Part shown: positions 11,730 to 22,884 of the stretch, one piece after another
Layout: each line of letters starts with the position of its first letter
Position numbering within the stretch: position 1 is the stretch's first letter
From: Apoda limacodes
Taxonomy: Eukaryota; Arthropoda; Insecta; Lepidoptera; Limacodidae
Direction: 5' to 3'
Length of the DNA stretch: 64,000 nucleotides
Assembly: GCA_946406115.1 (NCBI GenBank)
Contig: OX291550.1
Span: 2,594,803-2,658,802, forward strand
The notes under the pieces: generated by a model
The model's database searches: none
What the model saw: the letters and a program-made list of their open reading frames with translations, nothing else
Told to the model about the DNA's origin: nothing
Program-made: the position numbers and the translations under genes

Positions 11730-12235
11730 ATGATTTACGAATATTAGATCTGTTATACTCTGTGGAAATGGGTTTTGTCAAAACTTCGATTTTGTTTAAA
11801 ATATAGTGTTTAAAAAGACAATATGAATGATTTATTGTCGTGGTATATTTTGTATGTGTTTGTTTCATATTTGGTGATTGTGACAGAATCTTGTAATTTT
11901 GATAAGACGTGGTTTTGTTAACATGATAAGACAAGTAAGAAAAAATAAGGTTTACACAGATCCATTTATATAGTACCTATATTTGTTTAAATAAAAAATG
12001 ATTACAGTTGCCAAAGAAAATTTTAACATAAACAGTTTTTTGTCCATTATATAAAACAAGGGATGCTTGACTTACCCTTTGGTAAATAACCAATTCAATT
12101 TAAATTTGCGCATCGCATATTTCCGCGGATATATTAAGTGGCCTGGATATGAGAAGTGGATATAATTATGATATGCGACATATCCAGTCATTGTCCGAAG
12201 TTACTTAGCTCATGACTAGGTTGTATAAACTAAAC
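11730..12235. other. Anonymous AT-rich spacer
   Basis: Nothing supported besides short shadow frames. Confidence 0.4.
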
Positions 12236-12237
12236 TA

Positions 12238-14584
12238 CAGTCCGGCCGCTCAAAGAATGCGTTCCTGAGAGATCGTGATCGACTGGGCGATGTAACTTTG
12301 AACTGGCGTACAATTTACGGCAAAATTTTAAATATCTTTTATTTATCTTATTAACGAGTGATAACATTAAAATTCGAATAATTATGCCAACTTATAATAA
12401 ATGTATTAATTTTGGGCTAAAATTATTACAATTACTTAATTTACAAACATAAAAACATAGACGTATAAAAAATCACGTCAAACGGCGCTATGTCAACTGT
12501 TTTTTTTTATAGTGATGTGACAAAATCACAAGGCAATTGTAATCGAATATTTTTATAATCTTAATATAATCTGTCGGTATAATATAAAAAAAAAACGTTA
12601 TAATTTTATAATATACGCCCAAACAAAACTTAAGAAAATTAGTATCATAATATCAGTCAGATGAATTAAAAAAAAACATTGAAAAAAGAATTACTTAGGT
12701 ACTACTTTATATTTCTGGTAAAAAATGGCAACCCAAAATAGCGGGACCGCCGTTTTGTGACATTTACAAACAGTCGTCTCTTGTCGTCTCGCACGCATAG
12801 ACTACGTTCTCCAGTGTTTTTCGTTGTGTATTTTCTCGTGACTGTTATTTTTGTTATTTTGACTGTTCTTCTTGATACACTGACCTCTGCGCTAATCTGG
12901 ACTTTTGGTGCATAATAACAATGCCAAAACGCGGTCATACATTGAAAAGTGAAACTCGTGTACTAATTATTAAGCTTCAAGATTCTTTGAGCGTGAAAGA
13001 TAAATTGGCGGACCTTTAATTCCTGTCGACCAGGTCCAAGAACGCATCTGTCAGGCACTTGGAGGGATTGGAGGGAGCAAACGGACGATAAAAAATATAT
13101 ATAAAGAAAAGTTCGGCTCATCTGGCATCGAAGAAAATATTTTACGAACACCAAAACAGAAACGCAGAACTAAACCTATAACAGACATTGATAGCTTTGA
13201 CGCCGATGCAATAAGGAATCATATATATGGTTATTATTCCAGGAATGAGTACCATAATAGGTCGATGCTTCTAACATCTTTGAAAACAGCTGATTTATTT
13301 AGGGGAGGCAAAACTGCTTTATCTAAAATTTTGACATATATTGGATTTCAATATAAAAAAAAAGACCAAAGGAAAATTGTTTTAGAAAGAAATGACATAA
13401 TTTTAAAAAGAATTACTTTTTTAAGAGCAGTGTCAAAAATCAATAATTGGGACAGTGTCGTTTTCATTGACGAGACATGGCTGAACGCCAATCACATGCT
13501 TTCTCGTTCTTGGACAGATGACACTCAAGCGTCAACGTCGAAAGTGCCAATGGGTAAAGGAGCACGGCTTATAATATGCCACGCTGGTTGTGCGAAGTAT
13601 GGTTTCGTGGAAAACGGGTTATTGGGATTTGAGTCAAAAACCACTACTGACTACCACGAAGAAATGAACGCGGCTTCATTTAAGGAGTGGTTCCAGGATG
13701 TGTTGCTAGCAGGCCTGCCAGAGCCTTCAGTTATATTAATGGATAACGCCCCTTATTATTCGGTGCAAAAAAATAAAGCACCTACCCAACCTAATAGAAA
13801 AGAGGAATTGGTGGCTTGGCTGCAAAAAAGTGGCATTGACGCGAATATATCAATGCTAAAAGCAGAGCTGATGAAATTAGTCAATGACCATAAGCCGACA
13901 AATGTTCGATATGAAATAGATGAGTTGGCTCTGGAGTACGGTCATCGCGTTCTCCGAATACCCCGTACCCCTGCCAGTACAATGCCATTGAGCTAATTTG
14001 GGCTCAAATTAAAGGTTTTGCAGCATGCATAATACTTCTCCACCGTATGGCATAAAAAAGATGAAGATGATTTTAAAAGAAGCATGCGAAAAAGTCACAA
14101 GAGGTGACTGGATGAAGGTGGTTGAAAAAACTAAAAAGATTATATTTGATGACTTTGACCGCGATATCCGTGTAGATACTATGATTGACAATAATATGAT
14201 TATACACGTTAGTGAAGATAACAGCAACTCCTCAAGCGAATTGGAAGATTAAATTGTTTAACATAGTCTTCATTGTTTTAGGCTAAAACTATGTATTTCA
14301 TAATATACATTTTCCAATAAATAAAGCATTTTTTCCCCTTCGTTATATTCAGAAATTACGATTCAATTCAATTAATTGATTCATTAAAAATTTATTTACA
14401 TTGTGAATATTTATTGAATATATTGAAATATAATTCCTATAAAAAATAACAACATATAAATTAAATTGAATAAATATGCATAATGAATAACGTTACTAAA
14501 TATTAATTTTATTTATTGTACGTACATCACTAGTCATGACGAATTGACAGGTGTCAGTAACGCATTCTTCGACCGGCCGCACTG
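12238..14584 (+). mobile_element. IS630/Tc1/mariner transposon with DD82E-type spacing
   Basis: About 30-bp terminal inverted repeats: left CAGTCCGGCCGCTCAAAGAA from 12238, right (complement) CAGTGCGGCCGGTCGAAGAA ending at 14584. A TA lies beside each end (12236-12237; 14586-14587, one base off). Inside lies a broken transposase on the + strand. The full unit is about 2.35 kb, a normal size for an autonomous element of this superfamily. Confidence 0.85.
12921..14252 (+). pseudogene. DDE transposase of the 12238-14584 element, frameshifted
   Basis: Starts MPKRGHTLKSETR at 12921, hits a stop at 13017, and is in frame again from about 13020 through the main 13265..13996 frame, which shows the catalytic blocks VVFIDETW and ILMDNAPYYS. 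A one-base lesion near 13965 shifts the third block NAIELIW, and another near 14022 shifts the C-terminal SSSELED tail ending at 14252. Counting from the Asp of MDNAP to the Glu of NAIEL, I get 82 intervening residues. From memory this fits the DD82E (Sailor) group of IS630/Tc1/mariner. At least three lesions make this copy inactive. Confidence 0.82.
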
Positions 14585-14589
14585 TTAGA

Positions 14590-15035
14590 CTTGTTTAATT
14601 ATTATATTTCACTACTTGTGATAGTGAAATCTCTCAAGAAATGGCATAGATTATAGCATATTGTATTACATTCTGATTAATGTTGTAATTGGCAAGACTA
14701 ACACAAGTGTTGATTACAGAACCATAACGTGAAACTAAAAGAAACAGCGACATCTAGCAACAAATATGAAGGATGAGAACCCAAAGAGCATTTCGGGCCG
14801 TGTATAGAGTAGGAACAACAAATTAAATGTAATGCTTAAATGATGCTGATGACGCAGTTAGTGAATATTTTAATCGTTGTTTGTGAATAATAGTAAAGTT
14901 ATTTGTAAAATTATACACTCTCTTACTTAAAAATAAACACATTAATTATAAAAAAACATTTCACTGCAAAAATATTTCGCTTTTTCGAGCGTGACGTCAT
15001 CATTTTTTGAGAAGGTAACGTTTTTTTTTTTAAAA
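14590..15035. other. Anonymous intergenic stretch
   Basis: No supported gene. It ends in a short GTGACGTCATC sequence (14989-15000) before the next repeat. Confidence 0.35.
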
Positions 15036-15039
15036 TCTT

Positions 15040-15125
15040 CTTAGGTAATCAGGGTGGCCGGTGAAGTGAAGTTTAAAGGTAAAATTAAGATGCCGTATAT
15101 TGAGAGGTAACTGAATCACCACCAT
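15040..15125 (-). repeat. Dispersed repeat C, inverted with 16680-16760
   Basis: GGTGGCCGGTGAAGT, then AAAGGTAAAATTA and TGAATCACC. The reverse complement with the same order occurs at 16680-16760. Confidence 0.65.
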
Positions 15126-15229
15126 GTATATTCCGCTGCTATTAGCATCTAAGCGATCAAAAATCTTCAGTTTTTTTTTTTTTTTTTCCGAGCTGACTAT
15201 GCAGTTGGCTGTTGCAGCCATTACTGCTT

Positions 15230-15660
15230 CACCGGACTTTTGGGGCGAGACTCTGAAGGAGCCTCAGCCCATATAGCGCCCAACGCTCAAGGGCTTCCCG
15301 CGGGGGAAGCCTCGGCTTCGGTTGTCGCTCTCGGGGGCGTCCCTTTGACCGGCGTGAGTCTCGAACCCGAAGGTGAGTCACCGCCAGGAGGGGAGTTCCC
15401 CGTTACGCGGGTGCGGTTGCGATTGAGTGGGGGCGAGAAGCGCCCCGGCACTCTTTGATACCTAGTGTATCCTTGTGGGCGCCGACGAACCCAGGGACGT
15501 CGGCGTCGTGTTTGGAGGGAGGCCCTATTCGGGGAGGACATAGAGACTAATCTCGCTATCCGGACAGCGAGATCGTCATCTGGGGACGTTAGTACGTGCC
15601 GAGGACGCCTAACAATAGTTTTACGACCGTGACCGGGTCGATCGGGGGGACGGAATCTTC
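15230..15660. other. GC-rich island, probably transposon-derived
   Basis: A block of roughly 430 bases much richer in G and C than its surroundings, with abrupt edges (GGGGCGAGACTCTGAAGG... to ...GATCGGGGGGACGGAATC). Short frames exist on both strands but none is convincing. Best guess: the 5' region of a non-LTR retrotransposon. A CpG-island promoter is not supported by any adjoining gene. Confidence 0.35.
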
Positions 15661-16139
15661 AGTAACTCAAGCTTTTGACATCGTTTTAATGTGGAAATAT
15701 GTAATATCCTTTAACGACGATCTAAATATGTATGTAGAAATAACGCGCAATGTGACATGGTGTAATAATAACAGACAACAGTATATCTCTCTTATAAAAA
15801 TACTTAAAATAAAATAATCAATAAACAAATAAAGATTTAGGAATCAGGACAACAAGACACAAGTGCAATTTTAAAACTTGCGCTCATCTCTAAATTCGTT
15901 TTCAATCATTATTTTAAGCTAAAAAGAAAAAAAAATGCTTTGAAGCATAGCTATTAAAAATGAACCCGTATTGAGGTGTATTATTAGTTTATGGTGTTTG
16001 TTAATAAAGAAGAACAAAAAGAAGAATGTTGTGGTGATTGGCTCATCATTTATCATTTGTCATGCAAGACTAAAGTGGTTGGTGAAACGAGGATCACCCT
16101 CAAATCACTTGTGATAAAATTCGTGTAGATAAATACTTA

Positions 16140-16515
16140 ATGACGCTAAAGCCACTAGTAATATTAAATATCGGAATACTCTTAAATATCTGAATTTCTT
16201 CACATGATTGACGATATTTGACGCTTCACATGGAGCGCCCCCTATGCTACATAAAAACAAAAGAATAATGATTGTCATGTTTGCCTTTGTTTTAAGTACT
16301 TAGTTACTAACTTATATTTATAACCTAATAAGTGTTTCGGTACATATTGTACATACTCTTTAGCTAATCAAATTATCAAAGTATTGTATTATTACTTTAA
16401 ATAGAACTTCTTGTCAGCTCTTTTTGGCAATAATTAACATTGTATACATTGTATTGACGATTCAAAAGTGTTCTTAGATACCTATTTGAATAAATATTGT
16501 TTTGATTTGATTTGT
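16140..16515 (+). repeat. Dispersed repeat B with LINE-type tail
   Basis: Shares GAGCGCCCCCTATGCTACAT, the block GTTTCGGTACATATTG and TTTAAATAGAACTTCTT with the opposite-strand copy at 8685. It continues into GACGATTCAAAAGTG...CCTATTTGAATAAA and a TTTGA-rich end, the tail shared with 20690, 37770, 40490, 55560 and 62225. Confidence 0.7.
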
Positions 16516-16679
16516 TTTGATGGACTAACTGGCACCATTTGTTTATTTTTATTTCGAAATAAAAAAACATACTTAGTAGTTACAAAAGTTCCATACGTTA
16601 ACAACCGATGTCAGGTAAAAATTGTCAAAAATCATGTAAAAATCTATCTCCTAAACTACTAATGATCGCGGAACATTTA

Positions 16680-16760
16680 TGTGGGTGATTCATTTACCCC
16701 ACAATATAGGGCACCTAATTTTTACCTTTATAAGTAACTTCACCGGCCATCCTGTATTTA
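16680..16760 (+). repeat. Dispersed repeat C
   Basis: Inverted partner of 15040-15125 (GTGATTCA...TACCTTTATAAG...CACCGGCCATCCTGT). Confidence 0.6.
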
Positions 16761-16769
16761 TGCAGCCTA

Positions 16770-18095
16770 GGACGTTTGTGTTACGTGCTTACGAATCTTT
16801 TCTGAAGTATAAGTTTGAATACACTTTTGCACGGCTAATAATGTAGGTAGGTACTGTAGAAGTAACGACCTCTAGTTAGGTAAAAGGGAAGTAAAAGTTG
16901 TAGCGAACGCTTTAACGCAGCAAATACTACATAGTGTTTTTTACTAACATATAATAGACACTGAATGTGTCATTAATTTTCATTAGTTGACATTCAAGTG
17001 AAAAATATAAATCGGACAAGTCAATATAAATTTGTAGGGTCGATTCCTGTCTCTGTCACGGAGCCCTAGAATATTTAGAATGGTTTTACATTGCCAGTAA
17101 ACTCATGGTCAGAAACTCCAGTATCAAGTATATTATATACACTGCCACCACCGAAGACAAAAATGTTATTGACAAATGTTAAATAAAAAACAACCCAATG
17201 TCGTTAATGAAGGTTGACATGGAAACCGAAGAAATATAATACAAGCTAAGTTGTATTTGTATAATAATCGTCCTAGATAGGACATGAAACTAAATCGTGC
17301 AACTAAAAGAGCAATAAACTAAAAGATTTCCCTAAACCTGGTTTTTAATAGCAGTACGTTCCCGACACCTAATTAGAAATAGGTAGTTACGCAACTTCTT
17401 TACGCCCCCGCCCGCTGCAGTATCCAAATATATTATGTGTATTTTATATTGTATTGTATATTGTATTGTATATTTAAGCGAGAATCCAATAGAAATTTTT
17501 AAAATTTCCTTATGTGAAGATGATGAGTAGAAGATTTCCTTATGTGCAACTGATGCAGTATTGATTTCTATGGGTAGAGGGCGAGCTGGCTTACCATCAA
17601 TATTGAATTAAATAACTTAGGGGTAATAACTTCGACAGCTGAGTAGTAGTCCATTCAATTGGAGCCATTTTTAGGCTAAATATTTCTCAACCTATTATGC
17701 GTTTAGTTTGATGCATGTTATTGCCGACAATATTATTACAGGCATCATCTCAAAATGTTTATAAGTCTCTTTTTACTGTCTTTGATTATTCATCAACTTT
17801 CCCTTTTTCTTTTTTAGGTTCCAGGGTAAGTTTATTCTCTGTAAATACAAACCAATTTCTTTTAAAAAAATCAGTCATAATGCTGGGACCTCTAAATTTA
17901 ATACATTATATATATGAGTATGGCTGCATCTTTAGAATTAACTTTCGATAACATGATTTTTCAAGTAATTTAATAATATATATTATTATTATTGAATATT
18001 ATTTTATACAAGTTTTTTTCTGTAATTGTTTATTTATGAAGTAAGTTATTCTCTTTTAGCATTGTTTGAAGTTTGAAAGGTTTTGTATTAAATAT
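16770..18095. other. Anonymous AT-rich intergenic DNA
   Basis: Includes a short TATTGTATTG repeat near 17450-17470. No supported gene. Confidence 0.4.
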
Positions 18096-18945
18096 AGTTC
18101 CTCTACAGAAGTAATAGATCTCATCAAGATCTTTATTTCGGATGACAGCTGTCAAACGATAAAGGGCCATATTAGCTCATCAAGATCTTTATTCCGGATG
18201 ACAGTTGTCAAACTAGAAAAGCTTTATCTCCGTAACTTTTGATCATCGACTAGTAGTTTATCACAGCAGTGATAGATCTCGTAAAGATCTTTATTTCGGA
18301 TGGCAGCTGTCAAACTAGAAACGACATTATCTCCGTAACTTTAGATCTTAGACTAGTAGTTTTTTCCGAGAAGTGATAGATCTCATCAAGATCTTTATTT
18401 TCGATGACAGCTGTCAAACTAGAAACGGCTTTGTCTCCAAAACTAATAATTGTAGACTGGTAATTTCTTTACAGAAGTGGTAGATCTCATCAAAATCTTC
18501 ATTTCGGATGACAGCTGTCAAACAAGAAATGACTTTTACTCAGTAACTTTTGATCGTAGACTAGTTATTTCTTCACAGAAGTGATAGATCTCAACAAGAT
18601 CTTCATTTCGGATGACAGTTATCAAACAAGAAACGGCCATATCTCCGTAACTTTTGATCGTAGGCTAATAGTTCCTTCGGATGACAGTTGTTTAAACTAG
18701 AAAAGGCTTTGTCTCCGTAACTTTTGATCATAGACTAGTAGTTTTTTACAGAAGTGATAGATCTCATCAAGATCTTCATTTCGGATGACATCTGTCAAAC
18801 TAGAAACAGCTTTAGTTCCGTAACTTTTGATCGTAGACGAGTAGTTTCTTCACAGAAGTGATAGATCTCATCAAGATCTTTATTTCGGATGACAGCTGTC
18901 AAACTAGAAATGGCTTTATCTCCGAAACTTGATTTTAGAACAGTA
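18096..18945 (+). repeat. ~103-bp tandem array, about 8-9 units
   Basis: Units with GAAGTGATAGATCTCATCAA, then GATCTTTATTTCGG, the perfect palindrome TGACAGCTGTCA, AAACTAGAAACGG, and TCCGTAACTTTTGATC recur with starts near 18111, 18172, 18271, 18373, 18476, 18581, 18670, 18753 and 18856. Two units are truncated. Identity among units is high but not perfect. Confidence 0.9.
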
Positions 18946-18954
18946 GTTAAACAA

Positions 18955-19730
18955 AAGGTATAGATAAATTTCATTAAGCATGAGCATTGTTGTGTTCCTG
19001 GCGGTGAGTAAGGATGCCAGAGCTCTTGAGGATTCGCTACGCAGACAGCGGAGGACTGGCAATACTCGTTGCTATCAATGCTCATCGTAGGCACGGCGCC
19101 GGCGTGCTGGAACGGCGGGGAAAAGAACCCCTGATCCCCCTCCGTTTGTAGTAGCCGGGTATCTATTTTTGGCAGTTCTAGTATTACACCGTTTGTACTA
19201 TAAGCTGGCTGTGCAGTGAATACGCATGTTTGGTCTAAGGAACTTGTTTTTAAATTAATAACGACATTTAGGATAAACAGTAAAAGAGTTTTTTCAGCGG
19301 CCACTCCATCCACATTTAATGTGGACTTCTGCAATATGAGGGGTATTTATGGCGATCTTAATGCTATTCACTATCACATAGAAACTGCGCATGCGACCAT
19401 TCTCTTTTTAATATTAAGACGCAAACATCCTGCTCGTCCGACACATCATACCTTCATCACCCCCGCTACGAACTCTAGTATAATTTTGTGAGTCGTGCTG
19501 GTTTGAGTTTGTTCGTCCACGAGAATACCTGCTGTCGCAGCCTTTATATTCTTAAAGACAGGGACCTGTGGATATTATGGGTGCGTATAGATCACGAGAA
19601 CCACACTCGTATCCATGTATGCCATTACAAGTCTCACAGCGGTGATACGGATGTAGCTCGACTCTTGACGACTGACAAAGTTCTAAAGCAATATCTCAAA
19701 TCAGAGCTAGTTAGTTTGTGAGACTTTATC
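18955..19730 (+). pseudogene. Jockey-like LINE 5' part: endonuclease domain, broken
   Basis: The + strand at 19310-19470 reads VDFCNMRGIYGDLNAIHYHI (the N-terminal start of an APE-type endonuclease). After a frame change it continues with SRAGLSLFVHENTCCRSLY, DRDLWILWVRIDHEN and YKSHSGDTD (APE core). This matches the N-terminal half of ORF2 in lepidopteran jockey-like elements, plausibly family A. The 18955-19300 part is GC-richer leader sequence without a clear frame. Several frameshifts. Confidence 0.72.
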
Positions 19731-19741
19731 GCCCACCATTG

Positions 19742-20150
19742 TTAAGTAAGACCACCCCGAACCCTCCAAGGGTCCAATTGCAGTCGTTCTACCTCCGGCA
19801 GAGGAGAACCTTTCGGTAAGTCTATTAGGTGATGCTGAAGGTTGCGTATAAGAAAAGGCGGAGCTATCGCCCTCTGACTCCAAGAAGATTTCTCCCATCT
19901 TGGAACTATCAAAATGTAAGTTCCCTTTGCATTGTTCAGATGCTGTAAAATCCGTGGTATTACGGCCGGTAGAGGGAAGATCCATGCTAACCTAAAGTTC
20001 CAATCCCAACTTAAGGCATTTATGAACATCACCTGCCGGTCCCTGGGGTCTAGGTAAGCATATTGAGGAACAACTGTTGATGCTTTTGTGGCAAATAAAT
20101 CGATCTCTGGAGTAACCAATTTCATAAAATTCCTTAGAGAGACTCCATTC
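19742..20150 (-). pseudogene. DIRS-like retrotransposon fragment (RNase H-side domain)
   Basis: The - strand frame of 127 codons contains TPEIDLFATKAS, DPRDRQVMFINALSWDWN, FRLAWIFPLPAVIPRILQHL and YILIVPRWEKSSW. The pattern P-x-IDLFA ... A-x-SxxW ... FPxPxxIPRxLQ ... VPxW is that of the RNase H region of DIRS-type (tyrosine recombinase) retroelements. Family placement is from memory. Only this piece is present. Confidence 0.6.
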
Positions 20151-20690
20151 TGGCATTAATTTCCTTCGAAACTTTGGGGCGCGTTAAGCGCTAAAACGAA
20201 GACGAATGCGTGTAATTTATATTAAAATATACTAGTGTAATCTCATAAGGTCAAGCCTTGGCTAGACCGAAAATATCCGTTTTTATTCCCTTCGTGGAAA
20301 AACTGTTCTATTTTTTATTTTAAATGAAAGTATATGTACAAATTTTTATGGTTTTATTTGCAAAAATAACCGGATTCCCATAGAAAGTTTCATCCCCAAT
20401 TTTACCCCCTGTGGGATGATTTTCCGAAAACAGTCAAAAATATCATTCTTTATTTTCACTCAAAAGTGTCGAAAACCAAGTTATGAAACAGTTAATTTAA
20501 CTTGAAAAATGACGGTTTTTAATACAAACCTTCATTCCCTATTTTTTTTCCTTAGGAGCCAATATTCGCAAAACCTGTTTTTAAACGACGCCTGTAATAT
20601 ATAACAAAATCATTCTCCAAATTTCAAAATCCTTAGTGGTTTGGGCTGGGCGGTGATAAGTCAGACAGGACATTGCTTTTATATCAAAAA
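20150..20690. other. Dispersed repeat fragments
   Basis: Contains CCCCAATTTTACCCCCTGTG and TGGTTTGGGCTG-GCGGTGAT-AGTCAG, a repeat whose relatives occur at 48050-48780. No gene. Confidence 0.45.
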
Positions 20691-21010
20691 TTCAAATCAA
20701 TCAAAAATCTTTTTATTCAAATGAGTTACTAAGAACACTTTCGAATCGTCAAGTGAATTAACTACAACTAGCTTTACAAAGCGTCCAAAAGGTAGTCTTT
20801 GTAAAATCACAAACAAACATAATATTTATAGTGTATCAACTAATAAATAATTACATGTTTTGTATTGAAAAACTTTATAAACAAGATTAACAATGTAAAT
20901 AGTTTGATTTAAAAAAAAAAACAATTTAAATTTAGGTAATATGTCAATTGCCTATTGTTTTTCAGATTGCATAGGGGGCGGCATGTGATACGTTAAAAGT
21001 GTTCAATTAT
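20690..21010 (-). repeat. Dispersed repeat B, diverged copy
   Basis: Starts with the tail TTTTTATTCAAATGAG...CGAATCGTCAAG (complement of GACGATTC...TTGAATAAA) and ends with GCATAGGGGGCGGCATGTGA. Confidence 0.6.
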
Positions 21011-21104
21011 TCTGTGACGGGATTTAAAGTAACTCCCGAGAAAAATATAATCATATAACATACACAGCCGACGTACATATATATAAATATATACTAAGAA
21101 TTCA

Positions 21105-21290
21105 AAGAAGTTTGTATAAGCAGACCAGCCTCAACAGGCGGCACCCGTTCACAAGTATGACACATAAATCAGCTATCACTTCGCTCAACCATGTTTTAGG
21201 GAACGTAACGACCCGACACACACGCCACCACCGCAGAGACACTTTGAGAGAGCATGACACACTCAAGCAACTTTAATAAAACTTCGATTG
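21105..21290 (+). repeat. Dispersed repeat R (three copies in window)
   Basis: GGCGGCACCCGTTCACAAGT, then TGACACATAAATCAGC, TTTTAGGGAACGTAACGACC and AATAAAACTTCGATTGTAC. Copies also at 27545-27660 (truncated) and 55965-56150. It ends with an AATAAA-like signal, so it may be the 3' UTR or LTR end of a retroelement. Confidence 0.7.
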
Positions 21291-21329
21291 TACGATATTC
21301 ATATAACATATAATATTACACAGCAGACG

Positions 21330-21338
21330 TACATATAC

Positions 21339-21413
<75 letters not shown>

Positions 21414-21417
21414 TATG
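21330..21417. repeat. (AT)n microsatellite
   Basis: An almost pure AT dinucleotide run flanked by CATATA units. Confidence 0.97.
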
Positions 21418-21419
21418 AC

Positions 21420-22080
21420 TATATGAATATGTAACACATACCTACATATTTAAATTTTACATACATGTAAATAAATAAATAAACAGGTATTTATATACAT
21501 ATTAAAGATTATATAAAATACACATACACATATATACACATACATATATATAAATATAAAAATATATATAAAAGATATAAAATAAAACTATATGTAAATT
21601 AACTTATAGGTCCTATCTGATTCTATCCTCGTTCGACCGCCCGATAGCGGCAGTGCTCCGAACACGAGCGGGTGCTACACACAAACACGCACATGTACAT
21701 ATATGCACACACACATTCAAACAGACGTCGCTCACCCGAAAGTGGACCAGCCCCTACACAACAGCCCGGCAACAAATGCACATCATTTAAACTAGCCTAA
21801 GGGGAGAAGAAGTGACGAGAAACTCCCGGATGTACACCTGTTACCAATCAGTCATGCACGAACCAAGCCACAAAGTACACAACATCCATCCAAATATATA
21901 TATAGAAACATACACGTACGTACTCGTGCACAACACCCCCACACGTCCAAAACCCCAACAAAACCAGTCAACCAAAGGCGGATTGCACATGGTGAATCCC
22001 CTGGTAGTTCGCCACCAACCACTACAAAGTTCACAACAAAGACATAACATCGCTACTAAGCTTGGTCTTTAGAGTGCTCC
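21420..22080. other. Low-complexity and dispersed repeat region
   Basis: Short ATATACACAT runs, then a GC-richer block 21600-21860 ending GAGAAACTCCCGGATGTACACC. A relative of the latter is at 52960-53000 (GAAACTTCCCTGGTGTACACC). No gene. Confidence 0.4.
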
Positions 22081-22084
22081 TTTA

Positions 22085-22290
22085 ACTTGGGTTGTGGATT
22101 GAGCTCCCTGCCAAGGTTTTCTCTAAGGACTACAGTATGGGGTTCTTCAAGAAAGAAGTTATTGGATTTTTGAAGGGTCGGCAACGCGCGAGTGATACTT
22201 CTGGTGTTGCAAGCGTCCATAGGCCACGGTGACCGCTTAACATCAGGCGGAACGTGTGCTTGTTTGCCACCTTAGTAGTATAAAAAAAAA
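22085..22290 (+). mobile_element. LINE family A 3' tail
   Basis: TTGGGTTGTGGATTGAGCTC...TTGCAAGCGTCCATAGGCCAC...TGTTTGCCACCTTAG, then an A-rich tail. 5'-truncated. Confidence 0.8.
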
Positions 22291-22319
22291 AAGAAAAAAA
22301 ACTTATCAAACGTAAATTA

Positions 22320-22545
22320 TTGAAGGTTGAAAAGAAAACCTAACATTAATTTTGTGTGATACTAGGCCATACAATTTTGTCATTTAAATATTCATCTCCA
22401 TAATAATATGCTTTCTTACATAGCAAATGCATTTTGTTTTATTTGCATTAAGTACAAGATTATTAACAGTAAACCAGTTTGAAATTTTTACAAGGTGTCT
22501 ATTTATGTCATCGAATTGTCGTGTTTCCTGTGTAAAATGATTGTT
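22320..22545 (-). pseudogene. Non-LTR RT thumb fragment
   Basis: The - strand reads DDINRHLVKISNWFTVNNLV, then LNANKTKCI, the usual L-x-W-x-x-N-x-L-x-L-N-x-x-KT motif after the YxDD box in LINE reverse transcriptases. Different family from A. Confidence 0.6.
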
Positions 22546-22750
22546 TTACATAAAATAAAACTTTATAGTTATTTTTAATAGCATGTTTTAAAGCATGACT
22601 CTCCATTTTAAAGTTCCAAAACATTACTTTAATTAACTCAATTTCATTCCAAACTACAAATACATTAACTGGCTATTCAAGCATAACCATCGATTTAAAA
22701 TATCAGTGTTAATTATATAGGTTACTTAATTACTTCTACTTAATTATTTT

Positions 22751-22798
22751 AAATATTGTAAATTACCTACTTAATTATGTAGGTAATTTACAATATTT
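22751..22798. repeat. Perfect 20-bp hairpin palindrome
   Basis: Arm AAATATTGTAAATTACCTAC at 22751-22770 and its exact complement at 22779-22798, loop TTAATTAT. Confidence 0.95.
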
Positions 22799-22884
22799 GA
22801 AAGAGTTTATATTGATCTGCTATTTAAGATGTGTACCTTCAAATTACATGTATACTCGTTTGTCTTTATTTATGTGCATACTAA

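Noticed and set aside
13265..13996. 243-codon open frame as a host gene
   Set aside because: It carries the IDETW and MDNAPYYS blocks of a DDE transposase, lies between matching inverted repeats, and is frameshifted at both ends.
15240..15541. Arginine/proline-rich frames in the GC-rich island
   Set aside because: Open on both strands because of high GC content; no domain or conservation evidence.
18795..19334. 179-codon - strand frame
   Set aside because: It runs antisense across the tandem array and the LINE endonuclease; no recognisable domain.
21812..22072. Overlapping frames on both strands
   Set aside because: No domain, low-complexity surroundings, repeat-derived sequence.
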